Assembly (NCBI RefSeq): GCF_018742245.1 | Contig: NZ_CP036132.1 | Location: forward strand, 4,273,001-4,337,000 | DNA from: Bacillus mycoides | GTDB taxonomy: Bacteria > Bacillota > Bacilli > Bacillales > Bacillaceae_G | DNA: 64,000 nt | Direction: 5' to 3' | Shown: positions 1-8,769 of the stretch, one piece after another | Position numbering within the stretch: the stretch's first letter is position 1 | Layout: every line of letters starts with the position of its first letter | Position numbers and translations under genes: made by a program | Notes under the pieces: model-generated | Told to the model about the DNA's origin: nothing | The model's database searches: none | The model's input: the letters and a program-made list of their open reading frames with translations, nothing else

Positions 1-440
1 ACCAAAATGTATCCTTGTTTCCCTTCTACATCCTGGACGAACACAGCATGATAAAATTCATTCTTTTGATCTGTTTCTTTCGTAATGACTTTATTTTTTT
101 GTTTTCCTGCTTCAGAAGAAAGTTCTTTAATCATCTCTTGACTAAATGCAGATTGTTTCCCTCCGCTATATTGAACTTTCTTTTTTTCATCCACAAATAT
201 AATAGAAGCTGGTATTTGTTCTTCTAACTTTTCAAATACATACGGCTTTTTTAAAACAGAATCAAACCCTTGCTCCTCTGCTAATACAGCAACATACCTT
301 GTCTCTTTTACCATTCTTTCTTTAGCATGATCTATATAGTAATTTTCAAATACGGTTTCTAATAATACACCTAGTCCAACTAAAATAAAAACGATAAGAG
401 AAACAAATGTAAAAAGAAGCCTGGAACGAAATTTATTCAT
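1..440 (-). CDS. phoR: PhoR phosphate sensor histidine kinase, N-terminal part (cut by window edge)
   Basis: Only the first 146 codons are in the window; the gene runs off the left edge. The protein begins MNKFRSRLLFTFVSLIV, with one hydrophobic membrane segment at about residues 8-28, then a charged extracytoplasmic sensor region, as expected for PhoR-type histidine kinases that autophosphorylate and pass phosphate to PhoP. No kinase motifs are visible because they lie outside the window. The ATG overlaps the last codons of phoP by 8 bases, so the two are translationally coupled in one operon. Identification rests on that coupling, the membrane topology and the position next to mdh, where phoPR sits in B. 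subtilis. Confidence 0.88.
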   Translation of the reverse strand, partial: MNKFRSRLLFTFVSLIVFILVGLGVLLETVFENYYIDHAKERMVKETRYVAVLAEEQGFDSVLKKPYVFEKLEEQIPASIIFVDEKKKVQYSGGKQSAFSQEMIKELSSEAGKQKNKVITKETDQKNEFYHAVFVQDVEGKQGYIL

Positions 441-1152
441 CCCCTTTTGGCTCCTCTAATTTATAACCTAAACCACGTATCGTTTTAATGTACGTCGGTT
501 TTTTCGTATTTTGTTCAATTTTATCGCGCAAATGGCTAATATGGACATCAACAATTCTTGTATCACCGGCAAAATCATAATTCCATACAGCACTCAATAA
601 TTGGTCACGAGTTAATACACGACTTTTATTTTTTGCAAGATAAACAAGTAACTCAAATTCTTTCGGTGTTAGTTCCAGTTTCCTACCTTGGAAGTACGCT
701 TCATAAAACTCCGGTAAAATTTTAAGCTCTGCAATTATGATACTATCTTCATCTGGCGTTTCCGAAACTTTTTCTTCTTGCTGTAATTTCGTGCGGCGCA
801 AAATCGCTTTCACACGAGCAACAACTTCCCTTGGGCTAAACGGCTTCGTCATATAATCATCAGCCCCAAGCTCAAGACCTAGCACCTTATCAAATTCATC
901 ATCTTTTGCTGTTAGCATTAAAATCGGCGTCATAACACGCTGCAATCGTAATTCTTTACAAACTTCCATACCATCCATTTTTGGAAGCATTAAATCTAAT
1001 ATAATTAAATCTGGGCGTTCTGTTGTCGCTTTTTGAAGCGCCATTTCTCCATCCATCGCTGTTATAACTTCAAACCCAGCTTGTTGTAAATTAAATTCAA
1101 TTAAAGTTAAGATAAATTCCTCATCATCAACTACTAAAATACGATTGTTCAT
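433..1152 (-). CDS. phoP: PhoP phosphate response regulator (OmpR family)
   Basis: Two-component DNA-binding response regulator of 239 residues, normal length. The receiver domain (about 1-120) has the acidic pair DD at residues 9-10, the phospho-acceptor Asp53 in LILDLMLPKMDG-like context and the conserved Lys103 in YMTKPF. The C-terminal winged helix (about 140-235) shows the OmpR/PhoB signature ending in IRGLGYKLEE. It acts in the cytoplasm with PhoR to switch the phosphate-starvation regulon. The start has a good site, GGAGG, 7 bases upstream. It lies upstream of phoR with an 8-base overlap, downstream of the TCA genes. Close OmpR paralogues exist, so the PhoP name relies partly on synteny. 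Confidence 0.93.
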   Translation of the reverse strand: MNNRILVVDDEEFILTLIEFNLQQAGFEVITAMDGEMALQKATTERPDLIILDLMLPKMDGMEVCKELRLQRVMTPILMLTAKDDEFDKVLGLELGADDYMTKPFSPREVVARVKAILRRTKLQQEEKVSETPDEDSIIIAELKILPEFYEAYFQGRKLELTPKEFELLVYLAKNKSRVLTRDQLLSAVWNYDFAGDTRIVDVHISHLRDKIEQNTKKPTYIKTIRGLGYKLEEPKGDE

Positions 1153-1316
1153 TCTTTTCCTCCAAGTTATAGACTTGAAACCTTCTTCATCCTAGTATTT
1201 TCCCCGTTATTCTCATCATACTAGAAAACAAGGTCTCCCTCAATATAATTGTCTATTCATGGAGCTCGTTTGTACTAGAGTTTCGGAAAATAAAAGCAAT
1301 CGTAACTTCATTCCCT

Positions 1317-1553
1317 CTATCCGGTCGCTATCCAAACTTTATAGATGAATCTATCTTTTTTAAACTCTTTTTCCGTATGAACTATAAACTCTCGATTTTG
1401 CGCTAGGAAAAACGAAAGAGCATACGCTATTTTATAATCTGGTGTTTCATATCCATCAAATACTTTCCCGTACATTTCATTCGCGATTGAATCGGCCCAC
1501 ACTTCAGCTTCTCTTATCGTTTCAAAAATAATGTCTTCCCTTTCCCATTTCAA
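1317..1553 (-). CDS. small hypothetical protein (78 aa)
   Basis: Unrecognised small soluble protein. A longer frame opens at a TTG at 1577, but the TTG at 1553 is preceded by AAAGGGTG at eight bases and is the better start. The product is rich in aromatic and acidic residues (KWEREDIIFETIREAEVWADSI by position 2-23), with no membrane segment or cysteine pair. It stands alone between phoP and the maoC-like gene and begins just downstream of a hairpin terminator (1577-1626), so it is likely its own unit. The regular alternation of charged and hydrophobic residues suggests a real folded protein rather than a random frame; no function is offered. Confidence 0.6.
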   Translation of the reverse strand: MKWEREDIIFETIREAEVWADSIANEMYGKVFDGYETPDYKIAYALSFFLAQNREFIVHTEKEFKKDRFIYKVWIATG

Positions 1554-1576
1554 AGTTATATCACCCTTTCCAAACA

Positions 1577-1626
1577 AAAAGTAGCGCTAACATACCCTTA
1601 ATAAGAATATGACTAGCGCTACTTTT
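1577..1626 (-). terminator. terminator of the MaoC-like gene
   Basis: A 13-bp perfect stem (1577-1589 with 1614-1626) containing the self-complementary core TAGCGCTA and a 24-base loop, followed by TTTTT on the minus strand. It lies 22 bases after the stop of the MaoC-like gene. Confidence 0.75.
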
Positions 1627-1648
1627 ATATCATTCTAACTTTCATTTT

Positions 1649-2122
1649 TTAAAAATTATCTAATGCTTTTTCCATAATGGAAACAGATTTAAAAGGTGGT
1701 GTTACTGTTAATGAACCTTTTACAACAGTTTCTCCTTTTTCATCATGAGCAAATACAAGCATATCAATTGTATGTTCCTCCTCTGAAACAGCCACAACTT
1801 CAAAGTGGATTTGTAACGTTTCATAATGGTGAACATGTTTCACGAACGTAAGGTCCTTCCTAGTAATATGACTACCTGGACCTGGTAAATATTTCGTAAC
1901 CGCCGTTGTAATCAGCCCCGTTAGCATAATGCTTGGGACAATCGGCTTTTCATACGGAGTTTGGGATGCGTAATCATGCTGAATATATAATGGATTGGCA
2001 TCATTCGTTAACCCTAAATACAATAACAAATCTTTATCCTCAATTTTTTCAGTGATAGATAATTTCTCTCCTACTGTAATTTCATCCATTCTACGACCAA
2101 TTTGAACTTTTTTCTTTAACAT
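1649..2122 (-). CDS. MaoC-like hotdog-fold dehydratase/thioesterase-type protein
   Basis: 157-residue single hotdog domain of the MaoC/(R)-specific enoyl-CoA hydratase group. The hydratase-2 signature is recognisable at about residues 36-52 (LGLTNDANPLYIQHDYA), followed by the typical PIVPSIML helix. Family enzymes use an Asp and a His in G-D-x-N-P-[LIV]-H; here the Asp is kept but the His position is Tyr (NDANPLY), so classical hydratase activity is doubtful. A role with acyl-CoA or acyl-ACP is an inference from the fold. The start has GGAGGGGG nine bases upstream. It is separated from mdh by a terminator, with a well-matched cre site at 2246-2260 upstream, suggesting its own CcpA-influenced unit. 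Confidence 0.8.
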   Translation of the reverse strand: MLKKKVQIGRRMDEITVGEKLSITEKIEDKDLLLYLGLTNDANPLYIQHDYASQTPYEKPIVPSIMLTGLITTAVTKYLPGPGSHITRKDLTFVKHVHHYETLQIHFEVVAVSEEEHTIDMLVFAHDEKGETVVKGSLTVTPPFKSVSIMEKALDNF

Positions 2123-2245
2123 GTTACAACCCCCTCCGATTTTTTCACCTTATTATCCTACTAAAAGCGATACCTTATCCGAAAATTACTATGACGAGGG
2201 CAATGTATAGTATAAGTTTATAGTTTCATTATAGGATACACCAAA

Positions 2246-2260
2246 TGATAGCGTTTTCAT
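2246..2260 (-). promoter_or_regulatory. cre site (CcpA operator) upstream of the MaoC-like gene
   Basis: On the minus strand this reads ATGAAAACGCTATCA, which fits every position of the Bacillus cre consensus WTGNAANCGNWWNCA. It lies 124 bases upstream of the MaoC-like start codon and after the mdh terminator. Operator assignment is by motif only. Confidence 0.6.
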
Positions 2261-2293
2261 ATTATTTCAAAAAAACAATTTAGTAAATAGTAG

Positions 2294-2321
2294 AAAAAGA
2301 TTCGGGGCCCCGAATCTTTTT
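2294..2321 (-). terminator. terminator of the icd-mdh unit
   Basis: Perfect 28-base palindrome, 14 bp per arm with GGGGCCCC at its centre and A5/T5 ends, so it can work on both strands. It starts 18 bases after the mdh stop. Confidence 0.85.
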
Positions 2322-2338
2322 CCGCTTATATTTAATTA

Positions 2339-3277
2339 TTAAACAAGAACTTTCATAACGTTACGTACAGATTCTACAGAGCGATCTAACGCTTCTTTTT
2401 CATCGGCAAGAAGTTCTAATTCAATAATTTTTTCAATTCCGTTACCACCTAGAATTACTGGTACCCCTAAGTAAATGTCACTATAACCATACTCACCTTC
2501 AAGGTATGCAATAGCAGGTAATACACGGCGTTGATCTTTCAAGATTGCTTCTGTCATTTCAACTAAAGAAGCTGCTGGCGCGTAATATGCACTACCGTTT
2601 CCTAATAAGCCTACAATCTCACCGCCACCTTTACGTGTACGTTCTACGATTGCCTCTAAACGCTCTTTCGGAATTAATGTTTCTAACGGAATACCACCTG
2701 CATAGGAATAGCGTACAAGAGGTACCATATCGTCACCATGTCCACCAAGAACAAATCCTGTAATGTCTTTCACAGAAAGATTTAATTCTTGTGAAATGAA
2801 TGTACGGAAACGAGCTGTATCCAATACGCCCGATTGACCGATAACACGCTCTTTCGGGAATCCTGCTTCTTTAAATACAGAATATGTCATTGCATCAACT
2901 GGATTTGTTAATACAACAATAATCGCATTTGGTGAATGTTTTGCAATGTCGCGCGTAATACTTTTCATAATTTTAGAGTTTGTTGCTACTAAGTCATCAC
3001 GGCTCATACCAGGCTTACGCGCAATACCTGCTGTAATAACGACAACGTCAGAATCAGCAGTATCTGCGTAATCAGATGTACCAATAATGTTAGCATCAAA
3101 ACCTTGTACTGGGCTCGCTTCTAACATATCTAACGCTTTCCCTTTTGTTGGATTTTCCAGCTGTGGAATGTCCACTAATACAACATCTGCAAGTTCTTTT
3201 TGTGCTAATAAGAATGCTGTTGTTGCTCCTGTAAATCCTGCACCGATGACTGAAACTTTCTTGCGTTTGATTGTCAT
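2339..3277 (-). CDS. mdh: malate dehydrogenase
   Basis: NAD-dependent oxidation of malate to oxaloacetate, the last step of the TCA cycle, in the cytoplasm. The 312-residue protein has the LDH/MDH dinucleotide fold at the N terminus ([15 protein letters not shown], about 12-26), the [16 protein letters not shown] segment with substrate arginines, the NPVDAMT loop, and the catalytic His in GGHGDDMV. Length and features are those of the LDH-like MDH of Bacillus. The start follows GGGGGG at about 6-7 bases. It lies 19 bases downstream of icd and is closed by a strong palindromic terminator, so icd-mdh are cotranscribed, probably also from citZ upstream. Confidence 0.97.
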   Translation of the reverse strand: MTIKRKKVSVIGAGFTGATTAFLLAQKELADVVLVDIPQLENPTKGKALDMLEASPVQGFDANIIGTSDYADTADSDVVVITAGIARKPGMSRDDLVATNSKIMKSITRDIAKHSPNAIIVVLTNPVDAMTYSVFKEAGFPKERVIGQSGVLDTARFRTFISQELNLSVKDITGFVLGGHGDDMVPLVRYSYAGGIPLETLIPKERLEAIVERTRKGGGEIVGLLGNGSAYYAPAASLVEMTEAILKDQRRVLPAIAYLEGEYGYSDIYLGVPVILGGNGIEKIIELELLADEKEALDRSVESVRNVMKVLV

Positions 3278-3296
3278 AATTTACCCCCCGCTTTAA

Positions 3297-4589
3297 TTAT
3301 GCGTTTTTGATTATCGCTACATCCATGTTTTTAATAAGTTCATTAGCGAACTCAGAACATTTCACTTCTGTTGCACCTTCCATTAAGCGTGCGAAATCAT
3401 AAGTTACTACTTTTGATTCAATTGTTTTCTCAACTGAATCAGTTACTAAATTCGCAGCTTCATTCCATCCTAAGTGCTCTAATAATAATACACCAGAAAG
3501 AAGAACAGAAGATGGATTTACTTTATCTAAACCTGCATATTTTGGAGCTGTACCATGTGTAGCTTCAAAGATAGCATGTCCAGTCACATAGTTAATGTTT
3601 GCACCAGGTGCAATACCAATTCCACCTACTTGTGCAGCAAGTGCATCCGAGATGTAGTCTCCGTTTAAGTTCATTGTTGCAACAACATCGAACTCACGTG
3701 GACGAGTTAAAATTTGTTGTAAGAAGATGTCTGCAATAGAATCTTTTACGATGATTTTCCCAGCAGATTCTGCTTCTGCCATCGCCTTATTCGCTGCATC
3801 TTTACCATCTTTTTCAACGATACGATCATATTCAGCCCAAGTAAATACTTTGTCGCCAAATTCTTGTTCAGCTACTTCGTAACCCCAGTTTTTGAAAGCA
3901 CCTTCTGTAAATTTCATAATGTTTCCTTTATGAACTAATGTAACAGAAGAACGTTTTTCGTTAATTGCATATTGAATCGCAGCACGAACAAGACGCTTTG
4001 TCCCTTCCTCTGAAATTGGTTTAATACCAATCCCTGATGTTTCTGGGAAACGAATTTTATTAACGCCCATTGCTTCTTTTAAGAATGCAAGAACTTTTTC
4101 CGCTTCTGGAGAACCTTGTGCATATTCAATACCAGCGTAAATATCTTCTGTATTTTCACGGAAAATAACCATATCAGTATCTTCCGGACGTTTTACAGGT
4201 GAAGGAACACCTTCAAAGTAACGAACTGGACGTAGACATACATATAAATCTAATTCTTGACGAAGCGCAACGTTTAGAGAACGAATACCACCGCCAACTG
4301 GAGTTGTAAGTGGACCTTTAATTGCGATTAAATATTCACGAATTAAATTTAAAGTCTCTTCTGGTAACCACTCGCCTGTTTGGTTGAATGCTTTTTCCCC
4401 TGCAAGCACTTCTTTCCAAACAATTTTCTTCTCACCATCATATGCTTTCTCAACTGCTGCTTCTAGTACGCGAGATGCTGCAGCCCAAATATCAGGACCA
4501 ATTCCATCTCCTTCGATAAATGGAATAATCGGATTGTTTGGTACATTCATAACACCATTAGTTACAGTAATTTTTTCACCTGTCGTCAA
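3297..4589 (-). CDS. icd: NADP-type isocitrate dehydrogenase
   Basis: Oxidative decarboxylation of isocitrate to 2-oxoglutarate. Residues near the N terminus contain [12 protein letters not shown] (most relatives have T in place of the second I), the middle has [13 protein letters not shown], which carries substrate residues, and the C-terminal half has the cofactor loop [17 protein letters not shown]. An upstream ATG at 4604 has no ribosome site, while the TTG at 4587-4589 is preceded by GGGGGT at eight bases and gives MTTGEKITV, the usual 430-residue product; that start is chosen. It lies between citZ and mdh in the order of B. subtilis. Confidence 0.96.
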   Translation of the reverse strand: MTTGEKITVTNGVMNVPNNPIIPFIEGDGIGPDIWAAASRVLEAAVEKAYDGEKKIVWKEVLAGEKAFNQTGEWLPEETLNLIREYLIAIKGPLTTPVGGGIRSLNVALRQELDLYVCLRPVRYFEGVPSPVKRPEDTDMVIFRENTEDIYAGIEYAQGSPEAEKVLAFLKEAMGVNKIRFPETSGIGIKPISEEGTKRLVRAAIQYAINEKRSSVTLVHKGNIMKFTEGAFKNWGYEVAEQEFGDKVFTWAEYDRIVEKDGKDAANKAMAEAESAGKIIVKDSIADIFLQQILTRPREFDVVATMNLNGDYISDALAAQVGGIGIAPGANINYVTGHAIFEATHGTAPKYAGLDKVNPSSVLLSGVLLLEHLGWNEAANLVTDSVEKTIESKVVTYDFARLMEGATEVKCSEFANELIKNMDVAIIKNA

Positions 4590-4749
4590 TGTGATAACCC
4601 CCATGTTTGAAATTTCATATGTATGAAACTGAGGGAATAACCCCTCAGTTCAAACCGTTAGTCAAATTAAAATATTCTAATCATTATATCTTTCCGAAAA
4701 AATCAGACTTTTGAAAGCGTATTTTCACTATCAAAATAGTGTTTTTCAC

Positions 4750-5865
4750 TTATCGTTGCGCAATTGGAACATACACTTGATGCGTAGGTCCATCATAATC
4801 AGCACGCGGACGGATTAAACGGTTATTTTCATATTGCTCTAGAATATGAGCTAACCAGCCTGACATACGGCTAATCGCAAAGATAGGTGTAAATAGGTCA
4901 TGGTCAACTCCTAAACAATGGTATACAGAAGCTGAATAGAAATCAACATTTGGTGGAAGACCTTTTTCTTTTGTTACAATGTCTTCAATTTTGATAGACA
5001 TATTATACCATTTGTCTTCTCCTAAAAGCACGCATAATCTCTTAGACATTTCGCGTAAGTGTTTCGCGCGTGGATCACCATGCTCATATACGCGATGGCC
5101 AAAGCCCATAATTTTTACTTTATTTTGAAGAGCATTATGAATATATGATTCTACATTTTCTTCTTCGCCAATTTCAGTTAACATCTTCATTACATTTTCA
5201 TTTGCCCCGCCGTGAAGAGGACCTTTTAATGCACCGATTGCTGCTGTAATACCAGAATACACATCTGAAAGTGTAGCTACGCAAACACGTGCAGTAAATG
5301 TAGAAGCGTTTAACTCATGATCTGCATGAAGTACAAGTGCCTTATCAAAAGCCTCAATTTCAACTTCATTTGGCTCACGATCATTTAACATGTACAAGAA
5401 GTTTGCAGCTAATGATAGATCTTTTCTTGGCTCAACAACATCTAAACCTTTGCGAATTCTTGCATAAGCCGCAATTAAAGTTCCGACTTGAGCCTGTAAT
5501 TTAACCGCTTTCAAATAATTAGACTTTCCATCCATTATTTCAGCGCTCTCATCATATAATGATAGCATGGAAATCGCAGTTCGTAAAACCGACATCGGGT
5601 GCGCGATTTTTAAATCTACTTGTTTCAAATATGTTAAAATTTCACCTGGTACTTTATAGTATTCTGATACAGTCTCTTTAAATTCCGCTAGTTCTTTTTC
5701 GTTAGGAAGCTTGCGGTGCCATAATAAGTACACTACTTCTTCGAACGTAGCATTCTCAGCTAAATCATCAATATTATACCCAACATAAGTTAATGTATCA
5801 TCAATAATAGAGCTCACAGATGATGTTGTTGCTACTACCCCTTCTAAACCTCGAATAACAGTCAT
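4750..5865 (-). CDS. citZ: citrate synthase II
   Basis: Condenses oxaloacetate with acetyl-CoA. The 371-residue protein starts MTVIRGLEGVVATTSS, the normal start of CitZ; an 11-codon upstream extension in frame is discarded because AAAGGAGA lies just ahead of this ATG. Catalytic residues are in the expected contexts: His in PLHGGANE, His in GFGHRVYEHGDPRAKH, and Asp in NVDFYSASVYH. It is the first gene of citZ-icd-mdh; icd starts about 160 bases further on. A palindrome sits in its probable promoter (see 5905-5980). Confidence 0.97.
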   Translation of the reverse strand: MTVIRGLEGVVATTSSVSSIIDDTLTYVGYNIDDLAENATFEEVVYLLWHRKLPNEKELAEFKETVSEYYKVPGEILTYLKQVDLKIAHPMSVLRTAISMLSLYDESAEIMDGKSNYLKAVKLQAQVGTLIAAYARIRKGLDVVEPRKDLSLAANFLYMLNDREPNEVEIEAFDKALVLHADHELNASTFTARVCVATLSDVYSGITAAIGALKGPLHGGANENVMKMLTEIGEEENVESYIHNALQNKVKIMGFGHRVYEHGDPRAKHLREMSKRLCVLLGEDKWYNMSIKIEDIVTKEKGLPPNVDFYSASVYHCLGVDHDLFTPIFAISRMSGWLAHILEQYENNRLIRPRADYDGPTHQVYVPIAQR

Positions 5866-5904
5866 GACATTCTCTCCTTTTCCTGAAAATTCTCCCAACC
5901 TTGC

Positions 5905-5980
5905 TCCTTATATCTATTTGCTCCCCTTATAAATTATGAACGCTCGTTCACTCTTTAGGCAAGCAAAATGCACGTTCATG
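5905..5980 (-). promoter_or_regulatory. probable citZ promoter with palindromic operator candidate
   Basis: Minus strand TTGCCT and CATAAT are separated by 18 bases upstream of citZ. The spacer contains a 14-base palindrome TGAACGCTCGTTCA (5937-5950), a good place for a repressor. A second TGAACG half site lies further upstream in TGCATGAACGTGCA. The regulator is unknown; the sequence is not a clear CcpC or cre motif. Confidence 0.4.
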
Positions 5981-6110
5981 CAAATTTGTTGCGATGTTCC
6001 CCTCTAATTGTCCATTACTTACAGGGAAAGCATGAGCGTGAATGTCTCTCCGAATCCTCACGCTCAGAACAACAAGTTAGTGAGGAAAATAAATTCCGAA
6101 GAGTTTTATG

Positions 6111-6163
6111 ATAAAAACAACATAAAACAATATCATTATAAAATTGTTTTATGTTGTTTTTAT
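6111..6163 (-). terminator. 21-bp perfect AT-rich hairpin downstream of ytwI
   Basis: Two exactly complementary 21-base arms (6111-6131 and 6143-6163) around an 11-base loop; each arm contains ACAACATAAAACAAT or its complement. It lies 120 bases past the ytwI stop and ends in a T-rich run on the minus strand, so a terminator role is likely, although the distance is unusual. Confidence 0.5.
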
Positions 6164-6285
6164 TTTATCTGGTGTAAAGTCTCTGCTGTTATGTAACTTT
6201 TCAAAGTTTCTAATTCTATTATAAACAATTATCTGACTTTTGTGAACAGGAAGAATTCAAAATTTTTATATTACTATAAAATTCC

Positions 6286-6747
6286 TTATTTAAACATCTG
6301 TATAATACTCATAACTGCATAGGCAATTCCAGCCCCAATTAATGGACCTACAGCAACTCCATTAAATAAAGCTACAGCTATAATTGTCCCAAAAACAAGT
6401 GCGGTTGTAATATGAGGATCAGTCGTTAATAATTGCACCCCACCTTTCGCCAATAAAGCAACCGCTACTCCTGAAGCTAAAGCAATCCATGCATAGTATG
6501 ATTTCGCCGCTTCTCCAAGCTGTTTAAACCCTATTTCCCCCGTCGCAATTGGGACAAGCACCGCAATTGTAATAACCGTCACACCTAGGTTAATTCCTTT
6601 CGTTTGTAAATAAGGAAAGACTTTATCGCCTAAAAACGTAAACTTCAATAAAAATAACACTCCAACAGCTACAGTAAGCGATTGGTTTTTAGCAATAAGT
6701 CCTATAATAAGTAGTATGAATAAAAATAACGTTGACTGACTAATCAT
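6286..6747 (-). CDS. ytwI: YtwI, DUF441 (UPF0756) membrane protein
   Basis: Small integral membrane protein of 153 residues with about four to five hydrophobic segments covering most of its length, typical of the DUF441 family, whose function is unknown. The start at MISQSTLFLFILL is chosen because AAAGGAAG lies at good distance; the longer frame has 24 non-conserved, soluble residues in front. It stands alone on the minus strand, divergent from ytvI, as in other Bacillus genomes. Confidence 0.85.
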   Translation of the reverse strand: MISQSTLFLFILLIIGLIAKNQSLTVAVGVLFLLKFTFLGDKVFPYLQTKGINLGVTVITIAVLVPIATGEIGFKQLGEAAKSYYAWIALASGVAVALLAKGGVQLLTTDPHITTALVFGTIIAVALFNGVAVGPLIGAGIAYAVMSIIQMFK

Positions 6748-7177
6748 GATTGCACTTCCTTTCTGAAAATAATGAACTTGTTTCCAAACAAAAATACCCT
6801 TAAACCTATCGTTATACATGATATATCGATGTATATTTGAAAATTACAATAAAGAAACAAATTGATTTTAATGTGCATTTCAAAATTACAAACAAGACTT
6901 TAACCAGAAAAAATAAAGCATGCATATACATTTAAAAGCGGATGTCTCTCCTTTCTTTTATAATAAGAAACAGGTAAAATAAAAAAGAGAGAAAATGAAG
7001 TTTTTACCATATAGTAGAAGCGTCACCAACAAGCTTTTGTAGTCATTAATCCGCTGCAAAAGCAGGCTAAATCCATCATTCCACTATAACATAAAGTGAA
7101 ACTTTGATCAGTGAATCTCACTAGTTATAAGTTGAACGAATTAGGATAATCCAAATTGGAATGGGAGGTATACATCT
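6748..7177. other. divergent intergenic region ytwI/ytvI
   Basis: 430 bases with no convincing gene. It holds a possible 15-codon frame starting at 6997 without a clear ribosome site, a fragment resembling the left end of the bcr1-like repeats (7091-7130), and near the end the GGGAGGT site for ytvI. Confidence 0.55.
7091..7130 (+). repeat. partial bcr1-like repeat end
   Basis: ATAAAGTGAAACTTTGATCA followed by a short inverted segment GTGAATCTCAC, matching the left end of the complete copies at 26367-26522 and 21613-21773 and then diverging. Probably a decayed or truncated copy. Confidence 0.45.
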
Positions 7178-8296
7178 TTGAACCGAAACTTACTATATAT
7201 GATATTACGACTCATATTCGTCATTGTAGCAACGGTAGTTGGGTTCTATGCATTGCTGCACATGTCAGGCCTTATCTACCCTTTTATTATCGCTTTTGCA
7301 TTCGCTTATTTGATTAATCCTGTCGTCAATTTCCTTAATCAAAAACTACAATTCCCTCGCGCATTAGCCGTACTCGTTAGCTTAATTCTCGTATTCGGAG
7401 CTATCGTCGGACTTGTTACATACCTTGTAACTGAAGCAATATCTGCCACAACATACTTACTACAAATTGTCACAGTGAAGTTTCCAGATATCGTTGCATT
7501 CGCCCAAGAATTTGCACTTAATCATATTATGCCTCTCTATGATGATTTAATTTCTAAATTTAATCATCTTGGAGAACCACAGCGATACACTATTACACAA
7601 AACATTCAAAACTTAGGCACCGAAGCAACGACACAAATGAAAGAACTTTTAACCGCCATTATAAGCGGATTAACAAATTTCATTAGTGCATTACCAACAA
7701 CTTTAACTGTCCTTGTATTCGTCTTATTAGCCACCTTCTTCATTAGTTACGATTGGCACCGTCTTGCTCATAAAGTAAGAAAACTTCTACCTAATCGTGT
7801 ACACGGATACGGAAAAACTATTTTTGTCGATTTAAGAAAAGCTTTGTTTGGTTTTGTTAAAGCGCAACTTACACTCGTATCTATGACAACTATCATTGTA
7901 CTAATCGGCCTTTTAATATTACGCGTGCCATACGCAATTACTATCGCGATTATTACAGGGGTTGTAGATTTACTCCCGTATTTAGGAACTGGAGCCGTCT
8001 TCGTTCCTTGGGTTATATACGTATTTTTCACAGGCGATACTGCATTCGCCATCGGTCTTCTCATCCTATACATCGTCGTGATTGTCCAAAGACAAATCAT
8101 GGAGCCAAAAGTACTTTCATCTAATATTGGACTCGATCCATTAGCGACACTCATCGCTCTATTTGTCGGCTTTAAGCTCTTTGGTTTTTTAGGATTAATC
8201 ATCGGTCCAGTCATATTAGTACTACTTAATACATTACACAAAGCTCATGTATTCCACGACTTATGGAAATTCATTAAAGGCTCACCATCAAAATAA
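7178..8296 (+). CDS. ytvI: YtvI, AI-2E family (PerM-like) transporter
   Basis: 372-residue polytopic membrane protein of the AI-2E/PerM family. Two N-terminal membrane helices (about 5-45), further hydrophobic segments at 60-85, a central soluble portion (about 95-165) and a C-terminal cluster of helices with the family-typical PYLGTGAVFVPW and GLDPLATLIALFVG motifs (about 270-340). Transport substrates of the family are mostly unsettled. The start is TTG with GGGAGGT seven bases upstream; no better ATG exists. Monocistronic, followed by a hairpin at 8333-8357. Confidence 0.9.
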   Translation: MNRNLLYMILRLIFVIVATVVGFYALLHMSGLIYPFIIAFAFAYLINPVVNFLNQKLQFPRALAVLVSLILVFGAIVGLVTYLVTEAISATTYLLQIVTVKFPDIVAFAQEFALNHIMPLYDDLISKFNHLGEPQRYTITQNIQNLGTEATTQMKELLTAIISGLTNFISALPTTLTVLVFVLLATFFISYDWHRLAHKVRKLLPNRVHGYGKTIFVDLRKALFGFVKAQLTLVSMTTIIVLIGLLILRVPYAITIAIITGVVDLLPYLGTGAVFVPWVIYVFFTGDTAFAIGLLILYIVVIVQRQIMEPKVLSSNIGLDPLATLIALFVGFKLFGFLGLIIGPVILVLLNTLHKAHVFHDLWKFIKGSPSK

Positions 8297-8763
8297 TATT
8301 TTCTAACTCATACACAACAAAAAATCAACTGAAATCAGTGGGGAATTCCCACTGATTATTCACTGTACTTTTTTGTACTACTACATTTAAAAGAGAATTT
8401 CCCATAAAAGGATAATCCTCTTATTTTTTTGCATAAAAACGCATATTTTAGGCCATAAATACATTTTTATTCTATTTACTCTATAATTATTACTTACATT
8501 TATTACTTTTTATGTAAATGAATAAATATACAAAATGAGGCAGGTGAACCCTGTAAGCAGTAGTTTTTCTCCTGTCTAGCTTCTACTTACTAGTCGAATC
8601 TTACTACAAACAAGAACACCACCATAATATAACACTTTAAATTCACAAGAACCCTCTGTATCCTATCGTTTAATAACTAACAATAATCCCCGACACAGGA
8701 AGCTAACAATTGACCATAAATAGCAAACAAAAAAATAACGCGTAGATCGCTATAATCTACGCG
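8297..8763. other. gene-free stretch between ytvI and fxsA
   Basis: 466 bases. It contains the ytvI terminator, an orphan TATAAT (8482-8487) with no good -35, and at 8540-8590 a GC-richer stretch that can fold loosely (GTAA...GTAG with CTACTTAC). No open frame with a ribosome site was seen. A small RNA is possible but unsupported. Confidence 0.4.
8333..8357 (+). terminator. ytvI terminator resembling a bcr1-like hairpin
   Basis: Stem AATCAGTGGG with CCCACTGATT (10 bp), loop GAATT. The stem and the following TATT are nearly identical to the second hairpin of the bcr1-like element at 26.4 kb. Confidence 0.6.
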
Positions 8764-8769
8764 TTATTT
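8733..8769 (-). terminator. fxsA terminator
   Basis: 15-bp perfect stem (8733-8747 with 8755-8769), loop CGCTATA, then a T7 run on the minus strand. The stem includes the fxsA stop codon. Confidence 0.85.

Larger units (their letters stand above)
5866..6285. other. gene-free stretch between citZ and ytwI
   Basis: Holds the citZ promoter region, an imperfect hairpin GAGCGTGA...TCACGCTC (about 6033-6065) and the long AT-rich hairpin at 6111-6163. A 62-codon plus-strand frame here crosses both hairpins, has no ribosome site and is not accepted as a gene. Confidence 0.6.

Noticed and set aside
6008..6196. 62-codon plus-strand frame upstream of citZ
   Set aside because: Crosses two inverted repeats, lacks a ribosome site, and residues look random.
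7768..8241. 157-codon open frame on the minus strand
   Set aside because: Antisense to ytvI, no ribosome site, composition of a shadow frame.
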